Of a stretch of DNA of 64,000 bases, positions 1 through 10,022 are shown one piece after another (the stretch's first letter is position 1; each line of letters begins with the position of its first letter). Source of the stretch: Vitellaria paradoxa. Lineage: Eukaryota > Streptophyta > Magnoliopsida > Ericales > Sapotaceae. Below the pieces are notes generated by a model that saw only the letters and a list, made by a program, of their open reading frames with translations, made no database searches and was not told where the DNA came from. The DNA lies in NCBI GenBank assembly GCA_019916065.1, contig CM034233.1, positions 8,872,516 through 8,936,515 of the forward strand. The letters run 5' to 3'. A program made the position numbers and the translations under genes.

Positions 1-2070
1 TGCCAATGTGTGGAAAAAGAAATCTGTAGAGGTTTACACTTCGTCTTGGGAAGTTTCAGAGGCAGCAAAAAGCATTTCTAAGTACGTATTTTATTGTCAT
101 CCAACTCACATTTTTCTCTTTCTAGACCTGTCTAAGCCCCGAGATTCACTTGGTTGTTTATTATTAATTTTCCTTCCAACAGATTGCCTAGTTGACCAAA
201 AAGAAGGAACAAGATAGCAATAACACGATCCTAATTCAGTTGAATGTTACTTTTTGGTTAGATATTTGCTAGACTGAATCTACTTCAAGCACATCTAATT
301 ACACTGGATGATAGGTCTGGAGGACCCATTTTGTAAAGCTTCGGCTTGCTATACAGTGGTGGATCCAGAAATTTGAGTTAGACGGGGCAAGGTAAAATTT
401 TTCATATTTTCAAAGGGTTGGGGAGGGGGGAAGGGAGAAGAGAATACACTATGTACTAATATAATTACTCAAAAAAATTGCCTGCTAAGTTCTGCAGGCA
501 TCAAACCTGTTTGTCAAAGATTTTTGCCTTCATAATAAATTTGGCATCTATGGGTCACTGTCTTGTCTTGGAATTGAGTTGGTGGTTGTTCAAACCTAGT
601 CAGATTTTTTTTTTTTTGGTAGGAAGATCATTATCATGTACTTTGTTAGGTATTGATCAAAATAATTTGTAAACTTCAGAAATATTTCCTACAATTTTAT
701 ATGTATTCTTTTATTTTGTTTTTTATCCCTATTTAAAATGTACGGTGCATTAGATAATGATTAATATTTTATTCAATTCAGAATGAAGAGGGAGGAAGCC
801 AAAATCACTGCATGGGAGAACCTTCAGAAGGCAAAAGCTGAGGCGGCCATAAGGAAACTAGAGGTTCTTTGAAAAACTTCTCTGATTGCATGCTTCTTTT
901 TTTTTTTTTTTTTGGGGGGGGGGGAGTTGTAGAATGTGTCAAGTAGTAGATAGTTCATTATTTTAGTAGCTCGAGGTTCCCATTACCTTTTATACTATGT
1001 TTGAAGCATCGATTTATGGAGGGAAAAGGAAAAAAAAAAGAAAATAAAATTATTAATTTGTGTAATTTTTGTATACTAAATTAGGTAAAAATTAAAATTT
1101 TTTGATAAATATTTATTTATTTTATAAATATTTGTTTATTTTAGTCTCATTTTCTAACTCACTGGAAAAAAATTAAATAAATTTGACATTTTCTTTTCAT
1201 TTTCCATTCCTATAATTTTCCTTCACTTTTATTACCCCTCCACAAATTCATGTTATCAAGGATTTGTCAAGGAAAAAAGAAAAGGATGAGGATTTAAAAT
1301 TATTTATCTTGTTTGGTTTGTGATGGAAAATAGAACAAAAAAGTATGGTATTTGAGAAACGAGAACTAATTAAATTAGAAAACTAGTTTGTTGATGAATG
1401 TTTTTTTATTTTTGTAAATTTTCTAATTCACCTCTATAGGAAGATGTATTCTGAATTTTACTTTGGGAAATGTTAAAAACACTCCATTTTTTTGTTTCTC
1501 GCACTCAATCTCTCTCACGGTTGTGTTTTTTGGAGTAAAAAAAAATCGAAAGTGGGGTGTATTTAGTATGTTCCTTTTATTTTTCCTCCTTATTTTCCCC
1601 TTCCCTTTTCCTTTTTTTTTTTTTAACCTTTCCTTTCTTTTCCCTTTCCAAGTCATCAGTCCAAACACACCATTAGTATCTTTCAGGCAGGAATTAATTA
1701 TATTAAGGCATGAAATTGTGTTATATTTATCTTTGTCATAGATTGATGAGGTGCTATGACATTTAACCGGTTGACTCCTTAAGATCTGTTTGTTTTAATC
1801 TCTAATCCAACAATATTGCTAGGAGGATTTGGTAATTGGAATTACTGACGTAAAAAGGTACAGGTGAAACTTGAGAAGAAGAGATCGACATCTATGGACA
1901 ATATTATGAAGAAACTGAGATCTGCTCAGAAGAAGGCCCAACGAATGAGGAGTTCTGTGTCGAAGGATCAATCCCCTCAAGTTGCCAGGAGATCCCGCAA
2001 GGTCATACCTTTCTACAGGACCCGCCATATTAGTTCGTTGAGTGGCTGCTTCACTTGCCACGCTTTTTAG
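1..2070 (+). CDS. Remorin, C-terminal part (5' end outside window)
   Basis: Plant-specific membrane-nanodomain scaffold protein; only the last three coding exons are here. Exons read by splice sites: <1-81 (frame starts at base 2; donor GTACGT), 782-863 and 1864-2070 (stop TAG). The joined frame gives a conserved remorin C-terminal coiled-coil region: the middle exon reads MKREEAKITAWENLQKAKAE and continues AAIRKLE, and the last exon begins VKLEKKRSTSMDNIMKKLRS. The protein ends GCFTCHAF, a Cys-containing terminus like the remorin membrane anchor that can be S-acylated. The AITAWENLQKAKAEAAIRKLE-type core resembles the long-N-terminus remorins of Arabidopsis (group 5/6), so the missing upstream part may be large. 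Intron 2 (864-1863) contains a T17G11 tract and a MITE. The family assignment is firm; the subgroup is from memory of homologues. Confidence 0.92.
914..924. repeat. T17-G11 homopolymer pair in remorin intron
   Basis: A run of 17 T (897-913) is followed directly by 11 G (914-924). It lies 33 bases after the intron donor. Similar T-then-G junctions recur at 51126-51159 and 53466-53496, and a shorter one at 32962-32980. Confidence 0.85.
992..1260. mobile_element. MITE-like element, family B copy 1 (in remorin intron)
   Basis: AT-rich segment starting TACTATGTTTGAAGCAT and ending with AAATTCATGTTATCAAG, whose complement resembles the start, so short imperfect terminal inverted repeats are present. 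A clearly related copy lies at 26712-26948, sharing the left end and the internal GATAAATATTTATTT-type core. No coding capacity is visible. No superfamily can be assigned by eye. Confidence 0.55.
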
Positions 2071-2910
2071 TAACTATTCACCTATCGGTTTGCTCCATTA
2101 TAATTGACCATGGCAATCAGGTAAAATCTGTTCTTGGTTTTTTGTTCTATTCAAAATTTTGAATTTACTCTACCCATGTAGGTTACTTGAGTGGCCAAAA
2201 GGCCACAACAATTTTCACGAACTATTGAGAACATACGCAACAACCGTACTACATTATTTTTTTCATCCAGGAGCACCATATGAACGCATCATGAATTGTA
2301 TCTTCATTTTTGAATTTACATTTAATCTCTTTGAGTGAGAAGAATACGAACTACACAAACATTTGGATGTGGAACAACAGTTGCAACACCAATGGTATCA
2401 CTACAGTGGTTTTAAAAATTTTCTGTCATGTTGATTCATAAAATTCTGATACAGATCTTGTATGCACGTAGTGTGAGTTCAAGCTTTTGTGAATTTCTTT
2501 CCCTCTTAACTTTTGAGCCTGATGTGGTTTTACTAATTTATTTCCTTTTGTATTTAGTAAAAGGTTTGCTAAATCTTTCGGAGGCACGGATAGAATGGCA
2601 ATAGAAGTGCGCGAGGTGTATGGCTATGGCACGGTACGAGGCATGTTCGATTTTGACCCTTGAAAATAGCTTGCTTTAAGCCCTGGAGACTGGAGTATCA
2701 ACAAATTTCGAGTTACACATAGGATTGAGGTTGAGCATTCTTGGTTATTCAATCCGCCGTCAATTAATTTGATTAATAATGCCAATATCCGCATGTCTGT
2801 GTAACTCAAGCTGTACTGTTATTGAGTCATCAGGGGGGAAAAAAGGATTAGCTGGCCTTCTTTCTTAAAAAATATTTACAAATGTGGTTTTTAATAGCTA
2901 AGAAGATTTT
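2071..2910. other. Downstream of remorin; 3' UTR and intergenic
   Basis: No open reading frame or RNA gene is recognisable. The first few hundred bases probably contain the remorin 3' UTR, but I see no single convincing poly(A) site. Short ORFs here have no family features. Confidence 0.5.
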
Positions 2911-3540
2911 GTACTAATCCGAATTTATATGCTAAATAACTATTTTATCCTTGAATTCGTTTTTTGCCAGATTTATATTTTAGACTTCCCGAAAAATATT
3001 ATTTAACATATCTTTTATTAGCTACGTAAATTTTAGTCCAATTCAAATTTATGTAGAAAATTAGTGTTTCGTCTTTAAGCTTGTTTTTAGCCCATATTTA
3101 CATTATGGGTTTATCAAAAGACGGAGAAATATTATTTGACGAATTTTTCATCAGTTAAACAAATTTTGTTCTGATCCAAATTTGGGCTAAAGATGATAGT
3201 TTTCCCTTGGGATTATTTTTAGCATATATTCACATTCTAAAATTTCCAAAAGGTTGAGAGAGTCTTTCATTAACATAACAAATTTTGTGCCAATTTAAAT
3301 TTTCGCAAAAAATATCATTTTACCCACGGATCTTATTTCAGGCCCAAATTACAATATGAGCTTCTCAAATAGTTGAAAAATATTTCTCAACATATTTTAT
3401 CCGTCAAAATAAATTTTGAATCAATTTTAACATAAGCTTATTATGCCGAACAATAATTATTATATTCTTAAGTCTATTTTTGTAAATTTGTATCATAGAC
3501 TTCTCAGAAAGTTGAAAAATATTAATTGGTGTGTTTTAAC
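2911..3540. repeat. Five diverged tandem copies of a ~125-bp unit
   Basis: The motif (G)T.C.AATY.AAATTTA.G recurs at 2911, 3036, 3168, 3287 and 3418 (spacings 125, 132, 119, 131). Each copy then carries a TTTTACCC/TTTATCC-like stretch, a GCCCA.ATTTACA-like stretch and a TCTCAAAAAGTTGAAAAATATT-like stretch in the same order. The copies differ at many positions, so this is an old array. No coding frame crosses it. Confidence 0.7.
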
Positions 3541-4109
3541 TTTTTATGATTGTTGAAAACATGAAAAATAAAATTTATTTTCGTAGCCTTTAAAATTTCT
3601 ACTATATTTAATTTTATTTAAAATATGTAATCAAATGATGAAAAATAGAATGTTGATGCTCATTTTATTCCCACATCTCATTCAATTCTTACGCATAGGA
3701 TATATTAGTTAATCGATCACTGAGGTTACTTCATCCACACATGGTTTTCACAAAAGATCGTAGTGTGAACGGAAAATTGTGTTTAAATTATACTTTGTAA
3801 TCTTTTAAAACTATTAGTCATACCAAAAAATAAGTATTGTTTTTAAGTCATATTAATGTCGAAAGTTTTGTATTTAAGTCACACTTTTGAGTGAGTCTCA
3901 CGAGTTTGTTTTAAATATAATTTCTAATATACCAAGAATACCCTTTATTTCTATAATTAAGTTACACGAGAGTTGCCAGAAGTCTCGCTAACCGAAAATC
4001 ACGTTTCTTCTGTTTTTGTTTTCCTTCTTTATAAATCGAGTGAAGATATAGTATATCATGAATTTGAATGAGCACCAACTGATATTAACGTCGGTTGAAA
4101 AAGGAATAT
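3541..4109. other. AT-rich intergenic spacer before the satellite
   Basis: No gene, RNA or clear repeat was recognised. The stretch separates the 125-bp array from the 146-bp array. Confidence 0.5.
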
Positions 4110-6065
4110 ATACAAATCTGTGTACTGGTATTGTTTCGTATAAATATATGATCTTGGAAAAACAGTGCTGAATAAAATGTATGCTCATATAAACACAGTA
4201 TCACGTGGATGAGAGTACCACAAGCGTGCGGTACTATTTTGTATAAGATACATGCTCTTGCAAAAACAGTATCGAATGTGTCTAGTATGCAAACAGCACC
4301 ATGAAACACAAAAAGAAGTCACATATCCAACGTATGGCTAACAGTACCACATGACCGAGAGAACAACATGCTTGCGGTACTGTTTTGTATAAGATGCATG
4401 CTCTTATAAAAATTGTATCGAATGTGTCTAGTATGCAAACAGCACCATTAAACACAAAAAGAAATCACATATCCAACGTATGGCTGACAGTACCGCATGG
4501 CCGAGAGAACCACATGCTTGCGGTACTGTTTTGTATAAGATGTATACTCTTGTAAAAACTGTACCGAATGTATCTAGTATGCAAACAGTACCATGAAACA
4601 CAAAAAGAAGTCACATATTCAACATATTGCTGATAGTATCGCACAGCTGAGAGTACCACATACATGCGGTACGATTTTGTATAAGATGCATGCTCTTGCA
4701 AAAACAGTACCGAATGTGTCTAATATGTAAACAATACCATGAAACACAAAAAAAAGTCACATATCCAACGTATGGCTGACAGTACCACATGGATGAGAGT
4801 ACCACATGCGTGCGGTACTGTTTTGTATAAGATGCATGCTCTTGCAAAAATAATACCGAATATGTCTAGTATGCAAATAGCAACATGAAACACAAAAAAA
4901 AAAAGTCACATATCTAATATATGGTTGATAGTACCACATGGATGAGAATACCACATGCATGCGGTACTGTTTTGTATAAGATGCATGATTTTATAAAAAT
5001 AATACCAAATGTATCTAGTATGCAAACAGTACTATGAAACATAAAAGGAAGTCACATATCCAATATATAGCTGACAGTACCACATAGCCACATAGCCGAG
5101 AGTACCATATGTATGCAGTACTATTTTGTATAAGATGCATGCTTTTGTAAAAACAGTACCGAATGTGTCTAGTATGTAAACGGCACCATGAAACACAAAA
5201 AAAAGTCACATATCCAACGTATGGCTGACAGTACCACATGGATGAGAGTACCATATGCGTGCGGTACTGTTTTGTATAAGATGCATGCTCTTACAAAAAC
5301 AGTATCCAATGTGTCTAGTATGCAAACAGCACCATGAAACACAAAAAAAAGTCATATATCTAATATATGGTTGATAGTACCACATGAATGAGAATACCAC
5401 ATGTATGCGGTACTGTTTTGTATAAGATACATGCTTTTATAAAAATAGTAAAAATGTGTCTAATTTGCAAACAGTACCATGAAACATAAAAGGAAGTCGC
5501 ATATCCAATATATGGCTGATAGTACCACATAGCCACATAGCCGAGAGTACCACATGTATGCGATACTGTTTTTGTGTGGTACTGTTTTGTATAAAATGCA
5601 TGCTCTTGCAAAAATAGTACCGAATGTGTCTAGTATGCAAACAATACCATGAAACACAAAAAAAAATCACATATCCAATATATGACTGACAGTACCATAT
5701 GGCCAAGAGTACCACATGTGTGCAGTACTATTTTTTATAAGATGCATGCTCTTGCAAAAACAGTACCGAATATATATAGTATGCAAACAACACCATGAAA
5801 TACAAAAAAAAGTCACATGTACAACATATGGCTGTACTGCATGAATGAGAGTACCACGTGCTTGCGATACTGTTTTGTATAAGATGCATACTCTTGCAAA
5901 AACAGTATCGAATGTGTCTAGTATGCAAACATCACCATTAATGATTGGTTTGTGTTATGTATCGATTGATGTTCTTTATGGTAGTATGAAAATAGTACCG
6001 GTACTGTTTCTAATAGTACTATTTCGTATAAATGTATACTCTTATAAAAATAGTACTGAATATAC
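4110..6065. repeat. ~146-bp tandem satellite, about 13 units
   Basis: The anchor GCGGTACTGTTTTGTATAAG recurs at 4230, 4376, 4522, 4668, 4814, 4963, 5117, 5263, 5409, ~5578, 5724 and 5866, with diverged partial units at ~4115 and ~6020. Most spacings are exactly 146; the exceptions (142, 149, 154, ~169) are small indels, including a duplicated CATAGC block near 5095 and 5530. Each unit contains an inverted repeat of about 44 bp (CGGTACTGTTTT ... AAAACAGTACCG) around a central GCATGC. The minus strand shows repeated ~78-codon ORFs, but 146 is not a multiple of three and the frame rotates from unit to unit, so these are by-products of the repeat and not genes. Confidence 0.93.
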
Positions 6066-6446
6066 ATTTAAATCTGTTTTGATTATGTTTCAAAAATTGG
6101 TTTTGAATCTGTTTGTGACGAAGATGAAAAGTCTCAGAAGTTACGAGCATTCGGATAAAACCGGCAGTTTTAAAATGCATTGAAAATACGTGATGTCTTT
6201 TTTTATCTTTTTGTTGTAAGTGTGAATTATTCACAAACATATTTTTTTTGATATGACTAAAATCTTTATAAGTTTATAAAAAGTAACCGACCTAAAAAAA
6301 CTCCGTGTGTTAATATATGCATCGGACATAGACGTCGCAAAAAGGACACAGAATTTAGACGAAAGAGATAAAAGTGTGTCCTATTCTAGTAGTAAAATAG
6401 GGTCCATCTGAATCCACTCTAGCCCCGCCAACTCGTTTTATAATTT
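6066..6446. other. Spacer after the satellite
   Basis: No gene recognised. It ends in the left target-site duplication of the short poly(T) insertion at 6447-6468. Confidence 0.45.
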
Positions 6447-6468
6447 TTTTTTTTTTTTTTGGTAAGTA
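6447..6468 (-). mobile_element. Minimal retro-insertion (poly-T plus GGTAAGTA) with 12-bp duplication
   Basis: About 14 T followed by GGTAAGTA is flanked by identical copies of GTTTTATAATTT (6435-6446 and 6469-6480). Read on the minus strand the insert is TACTTACC followed by poly(A). This is what an extremely 5'-truncated, target-primed retrotransposition of a poly(A) RNA would leave. The exact boundary within the T run is ambiguous. Confidence 0.65.
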
Positions 6469-6686
6469 GTTTTATAATTTATTGTTTGTTCATGATCATA
6501 TAGAGGTGAAAAGTTTTTTGGTCCAATTTGTTGTTTCATCATCAATCAAAATCCCTATTCTTAGCCATGCCTACTATAGAGGTTTCACCATCTCCATCAT
6601 TAGATGTTACGTTACAGGGGTAGCTTTTCTCCTTATCCATTCAGTCCATGCAGTTAAAAAACCTTAAGAAATCTAAAGGTGTGAAT

Positions 6687-6833
6687 TTGTACTTGCTTGA
6701 AGCATTAAATTTGTAAATAAATTTTAAATTATTAAGTATATGGTGTTTTTATTTGTACTTGTTTGGAACGTTAAATTTTAATAAAAAATATAAAAGAAAG
6801 TAAATAAATTTTAAATTATTAAATATCTGTTTT
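6687..6833. repeat. Local direct repeat (TTTGTACTTG...TAAATTATTAA)
   Basis: Two adjacent blocks, about 6687-6741 and 6756-6833, both start GTACTTGYTTGRARC.TTAAAT and end AAATAAATTTTAAATTATTAA. The second has about 20 extra bases. This is a small local duplication with no coding capacity. Confidence 0.6.
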
Positions 6834-6839
6834 TTTTTT

Positions 6840-8026
6840 TTTTAGAAAATGTGAAAATTTTTCAAAAAGCTTTAAGGAAAGTTTTGTCAAATAAAGAATA
6901 ATGGTTAAAAAAAAAGGACCAAAAAAAAAAAAAGGAAGAAGAAGTCAAATAAAGAATAATGGTTAAAACAAAAGAACCAAAAAACCAAAAAAAAAAAAAA
7001 AAAAGTAGAAGAAGAAGTCAATATTTTAGTAGGATACAATGCACCTGGGGGCATGGTAGGGCTATGCTCAATGAATATGGGGCAGCCCTTCCATTTGCAA
7101 AAGTGCCTCCAATATGAGGATGTTGGGACTTTAGTGAGAGGTCTCACATGGGGTATCTATCTCACGCTTGGTTTGACCATCTCTGATAGCAGATACATAC
7201 ATACATACATTCATATATATATATATATATATTCTTTAAGCATTTAGATCTTAGTTTCTATATCTACTGGATTGGATTGGATTGGATTGGATGGGTGGAA
7301 TAAATGAACGGCCTTTAGGAATCCACCAACATGGATGATCCTTACATACATAAGCACTGCTCTCTTTGGATCCTGCTCTGGGAGGCAACCCCACCCCCCC
7401 TCTCTCTCTCTCTATGCATATACATACATATACATATATATATATAGACACACGACTTATTCACCCATTATGAAACGTCACCATCAACTTTTAGTTTTAA
7501 TAATAATCCAATAGATAACTTTGTATACACCCCCACTGGTATATATGCACTTTGCAGAATCTTAGGCCCTTTAACTACTGCCCCAAGATGTGGCTCACTA
7601 AGAGGTACAGAGAATGGGCCGACAATTCTATGTTTCACACATATTGATCAGCCCACTGAAGCCCGTGACAAAAATGGGAACGCAGAAAGATGTATTAATT
7701 GCACAAGTAATATAATAAAATAAAATAAAAAAGGAGAACAATTGATTGAAGCCTCCTATAAAATACTGTATACTTTTATACGGCGCAAAATATGTTCAAA
7801 GTGCTGCTTGCAGGACTGTTTGCTAGCTAATGGTGTGGTCTGACGTGGATGAATCCACGTAGAACGATCACGTGTCGAGCCATGCTGGACAGCGACGTCA
7901 TCTTCGTGCCCAATCCTTATTTGTTTGTTTTAAAACCCACCAGCACCGTATGCCAGTCATTCACGTGGATTTCAGGTGCAAACACCTCCGATCTCTCTCT
8001 ATCTCTCTCAGAAATTATTCCCACCC

Positions 8027-8058
<32 letters not shown>

Positions 8059-8112
8059 AGAAAATATTCCACCTTCCCGTAATATTATGTGTTCTCTTCC
8101 CTTGTTCACGAA
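6840..8112. other. Intergenic, microsatellite-rich, no supported gene
   Basis: Holds poly(A) runs near 6909-7003, (CATA)/(TA) repeats at 7195-7230, a fourfold ATTGG repeat at 7271-7290, and CT tracts near 7399-7416 and 8036-8059. A less repetitive stretch at about 7030-7190 carries short ORFs on both strands. I compared it with the plant miRNAs I remember and recognised neither a miRNA nor a protein family. Confidence 0.45.
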
Positions 8113-8413
8113 GGGCTGTTTGGCAACAAAATTTTTAGTAAAAAATTATTAATTTTTAATTTTTGAGCATTTGGTAAATTATTAATTTTTTGTCACTTTT
8201 CTCCTCTATTACAGTAATTTCTCAACTCAAAAGTTATTAAAAGTTAACAAAAATTGTTAAAAATTACCAAAGTTACTAAAATTTTACCAAACACTCAAAA
8301 ATTATAAAAAAATTATTAAAAATTGATACTTATTTCACTAAATATACCAAAAATTACAATTAGTAACTTTTAGTAAAAAAAACAGAAAAATTACTAAAAA
8401 TTATGCCTTGAAA
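8113..8413. mobile_element. MITE-like element, family A copy 1
   Basis: About 300 bp, starting GGGCTGTTTGGCAACAAAAT and ending ATTACTAAAAATTATGCCTTG, whose complement matches the start imperfectly (shared ATAATTTTTAGTAA). It has no ORF. Copy 2 at 9318-9621 has the same order of internal blocks, including CACTAAATATACCAAAAATT. Superfamily not assigned. Confidence 0.65.
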
Positions 8414-8645
8414 TGCTTTCTTAATGCATAAGATACTACCATCTACACTTGGTCTTTAATATAATTAATATTTATTGATAGAATACAATATTAAATATAT
8501 GCTAATGAAATATTGGATAATTTTTTCTCTTAGGCTCTTTACTTTCTCATCCGACCGTGGCCAATTGGAAAAAGCACAGGTGCCATGCATCTGTGCTACT
8601 GAAAATTTTATTTGTTAATAATATTAGAAACTAAGAAAATGATTT

Positions 8646-8912
8646 CTTCTGATACGTGAAAGTCCGCAGCCGCTATCCCGTACTGGGGTGCGCACAGGGC
8701 GAAGCATGCTCCAGGACCCTAGCCGGCAAAGACTCCTGGAGAGTTAACCAGCCTAGGCAAGTCCTGGCTGACCGGCACGACCGAGAGGAGGCCATTAGAC
8801 ACCCGCCATTACAGCGGTAACCCACCCCCCTGTGGGGGAGTCAAACCCGGAACCTCGAGAGGTCCAAGCTCTAAGGCGAGCCCGACTTCCACTCGGCCAC
8901 CCCCAAAGGGGC
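8646..8912 (-). mobile_element. tRNA-derived SINE with 13-bp target-site duplication
   Basis: GC-rich 267-bp island in AT-rich DNA. On the minus strand it begins with a tRNA-like head: A box TGGCCGAGTGG (near 8901-8891) and B box GGTTTGACTCC (near 8851-8841), the internal promoter elements of RNA polymerase III. It is flanked by perfect copies of AAGAAAATGATTT at 8633-8645 and 8913-8925. The head begins GCCCCTTTGGGGG; the 3' body runs toward 8646 without a long poly(A). The perfect duplications indicate a fairly recent insertion. I am confident of the class but cannot name the family. Confidence 0.88.
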
Positions 8913-8925
8913 AAGAAAATGATTT

Positions 8926-9317
8926 ATTAGTGTATATATATATTGTGTCCGACAATATGGAATCAAAACAATTTAATTTTCATGTTGGATTTGCAATTTT
9001 ATGCATATGCTTATGCATATGCATATGCATGCATGCATTGAGAATTGACCTCATTGTCATCAGGCTTAGGGCGATAGATATATAGAGAGAGAATGTCTAG
9101 GTCAAATATGGTCCCAAATTTAAACAATTAATTTTGTTGCAGTACTAATCCATCAACGTCTCTCTCTATCACTCATCGCCCCCCCCCCCCCTAAATTTTT
9201 TCTCAGACAAACAAGCAATTAATGTCTAGGAAAATTGTTCACATGGTGGTGTCTGCAGCAGTAATTATCATTCATTAGTCGAGCGATTGAGATCAAAGCT
9301 TGCTTGCTTGTTTAGGT
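8926..9317. other. Intergenic with alternating purine-pyrimidine tract
   Basis: No gene is seen. Bases 9001-9038 are an alternating ATGCATATGC tract containing several CATGCA (RY-type) motifs. A C12 run at 9179-9191 follows. Confidence 0.5.
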
Positions 9318-9621
9318 ACCGTTTGAATGCCCTAACTTTTAGCATAGAATTACTAATTTTTAAAATTTAAGTGTTTGGCAAAATACTAAAATTTACATTT
9401 TTTTATGTTTAGAAATAATAATTTGTTCAACTTAAAAATTATTAAAATTTTTACCAAATATACAAGAAACTACTAAAAGTTACCAAATATTTTATCAATT
9501 ACTTAAAATTGCCAAAAATTACTATTTATTTTATTAAATATACCAAAAATTTCAACTGTAAGATTTTGATAAAAAAAAAATCAAAAATTACTAAAAATTA
9601 TACTTCCAAACACTCCTTAGT
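9318..9621. mobile_element. MITE-like element, family A copy 2
   Basis: Starts ACCGTTTGAATGCCCTAACT and ends AATTATACTTCCAAACACTCC; the two ends are imperfect inverted repeats (GTTTGRA.GYATAATTTTTAG type). It is collinear with copy 1 at 8113-8413 through most of its length. It lies about 400 bp downstream of the HECATE stop codon. Confidence 0.65.
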
Positions 9622-9984
9622 GTTGTGCATTTTTTAGTTAAAATAATAATAATATATTTTCCTAAAAAATTTTTGTAAAAGGAAATAGTTAAAATGATAT
9701 CCGTTCTATTACTTAAAAGAAAATGAATAAATAAAATTTTACCGGTCACATCATTTTATTTATACTTTTTAATATATTTCTTTGGAGTAATATTAAAAGA
9801 AAAAGAAAGAAAAAAAGGTGCTGTTTGATAGAGGTTTTTATTTTTATTTTTTATTTTAATAGAATATAATTTTTCATTATTTTATAGGAATAAACCATAT
9901 GACTAAAGTAGAGGAGAACAGGACGGTAATGGTCATTACACTAGAGACTTGCAATAATTATACAAATCTGCAAATTTGAGTCTG

Positions 9985-10012
9985 TTATATATATATATAT
10001 ATATATATATAT
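9985..10012. repeat. (AT)n microsatellite
   Basis: Perfect TA dinucleotide run just beyond the HECATE stop codon, probably within its 3' UTR or flank. Confidence 0.9.
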
Positions 10013-10022
10013 TTCAAACTAA

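Noticed and set aside
1423..1741. Overlapping ORFs on both strands inside the remorin intron
   Set aside because: Low-complexity sequence from T/C-rich tracts, no domain, and located between two well-supported exons.
4465..5928. Family of 64-92-codon minus-strand ORFs
   Set aside because: They are the 146-bp satellite read in rotating frames, not genes.
7053..7247. Short plus-strand ORF in a balanced-composition patch
   Set aside because: No recognisable domain; ends in a TA microsatellite; I could not match a miRNA precursor either.
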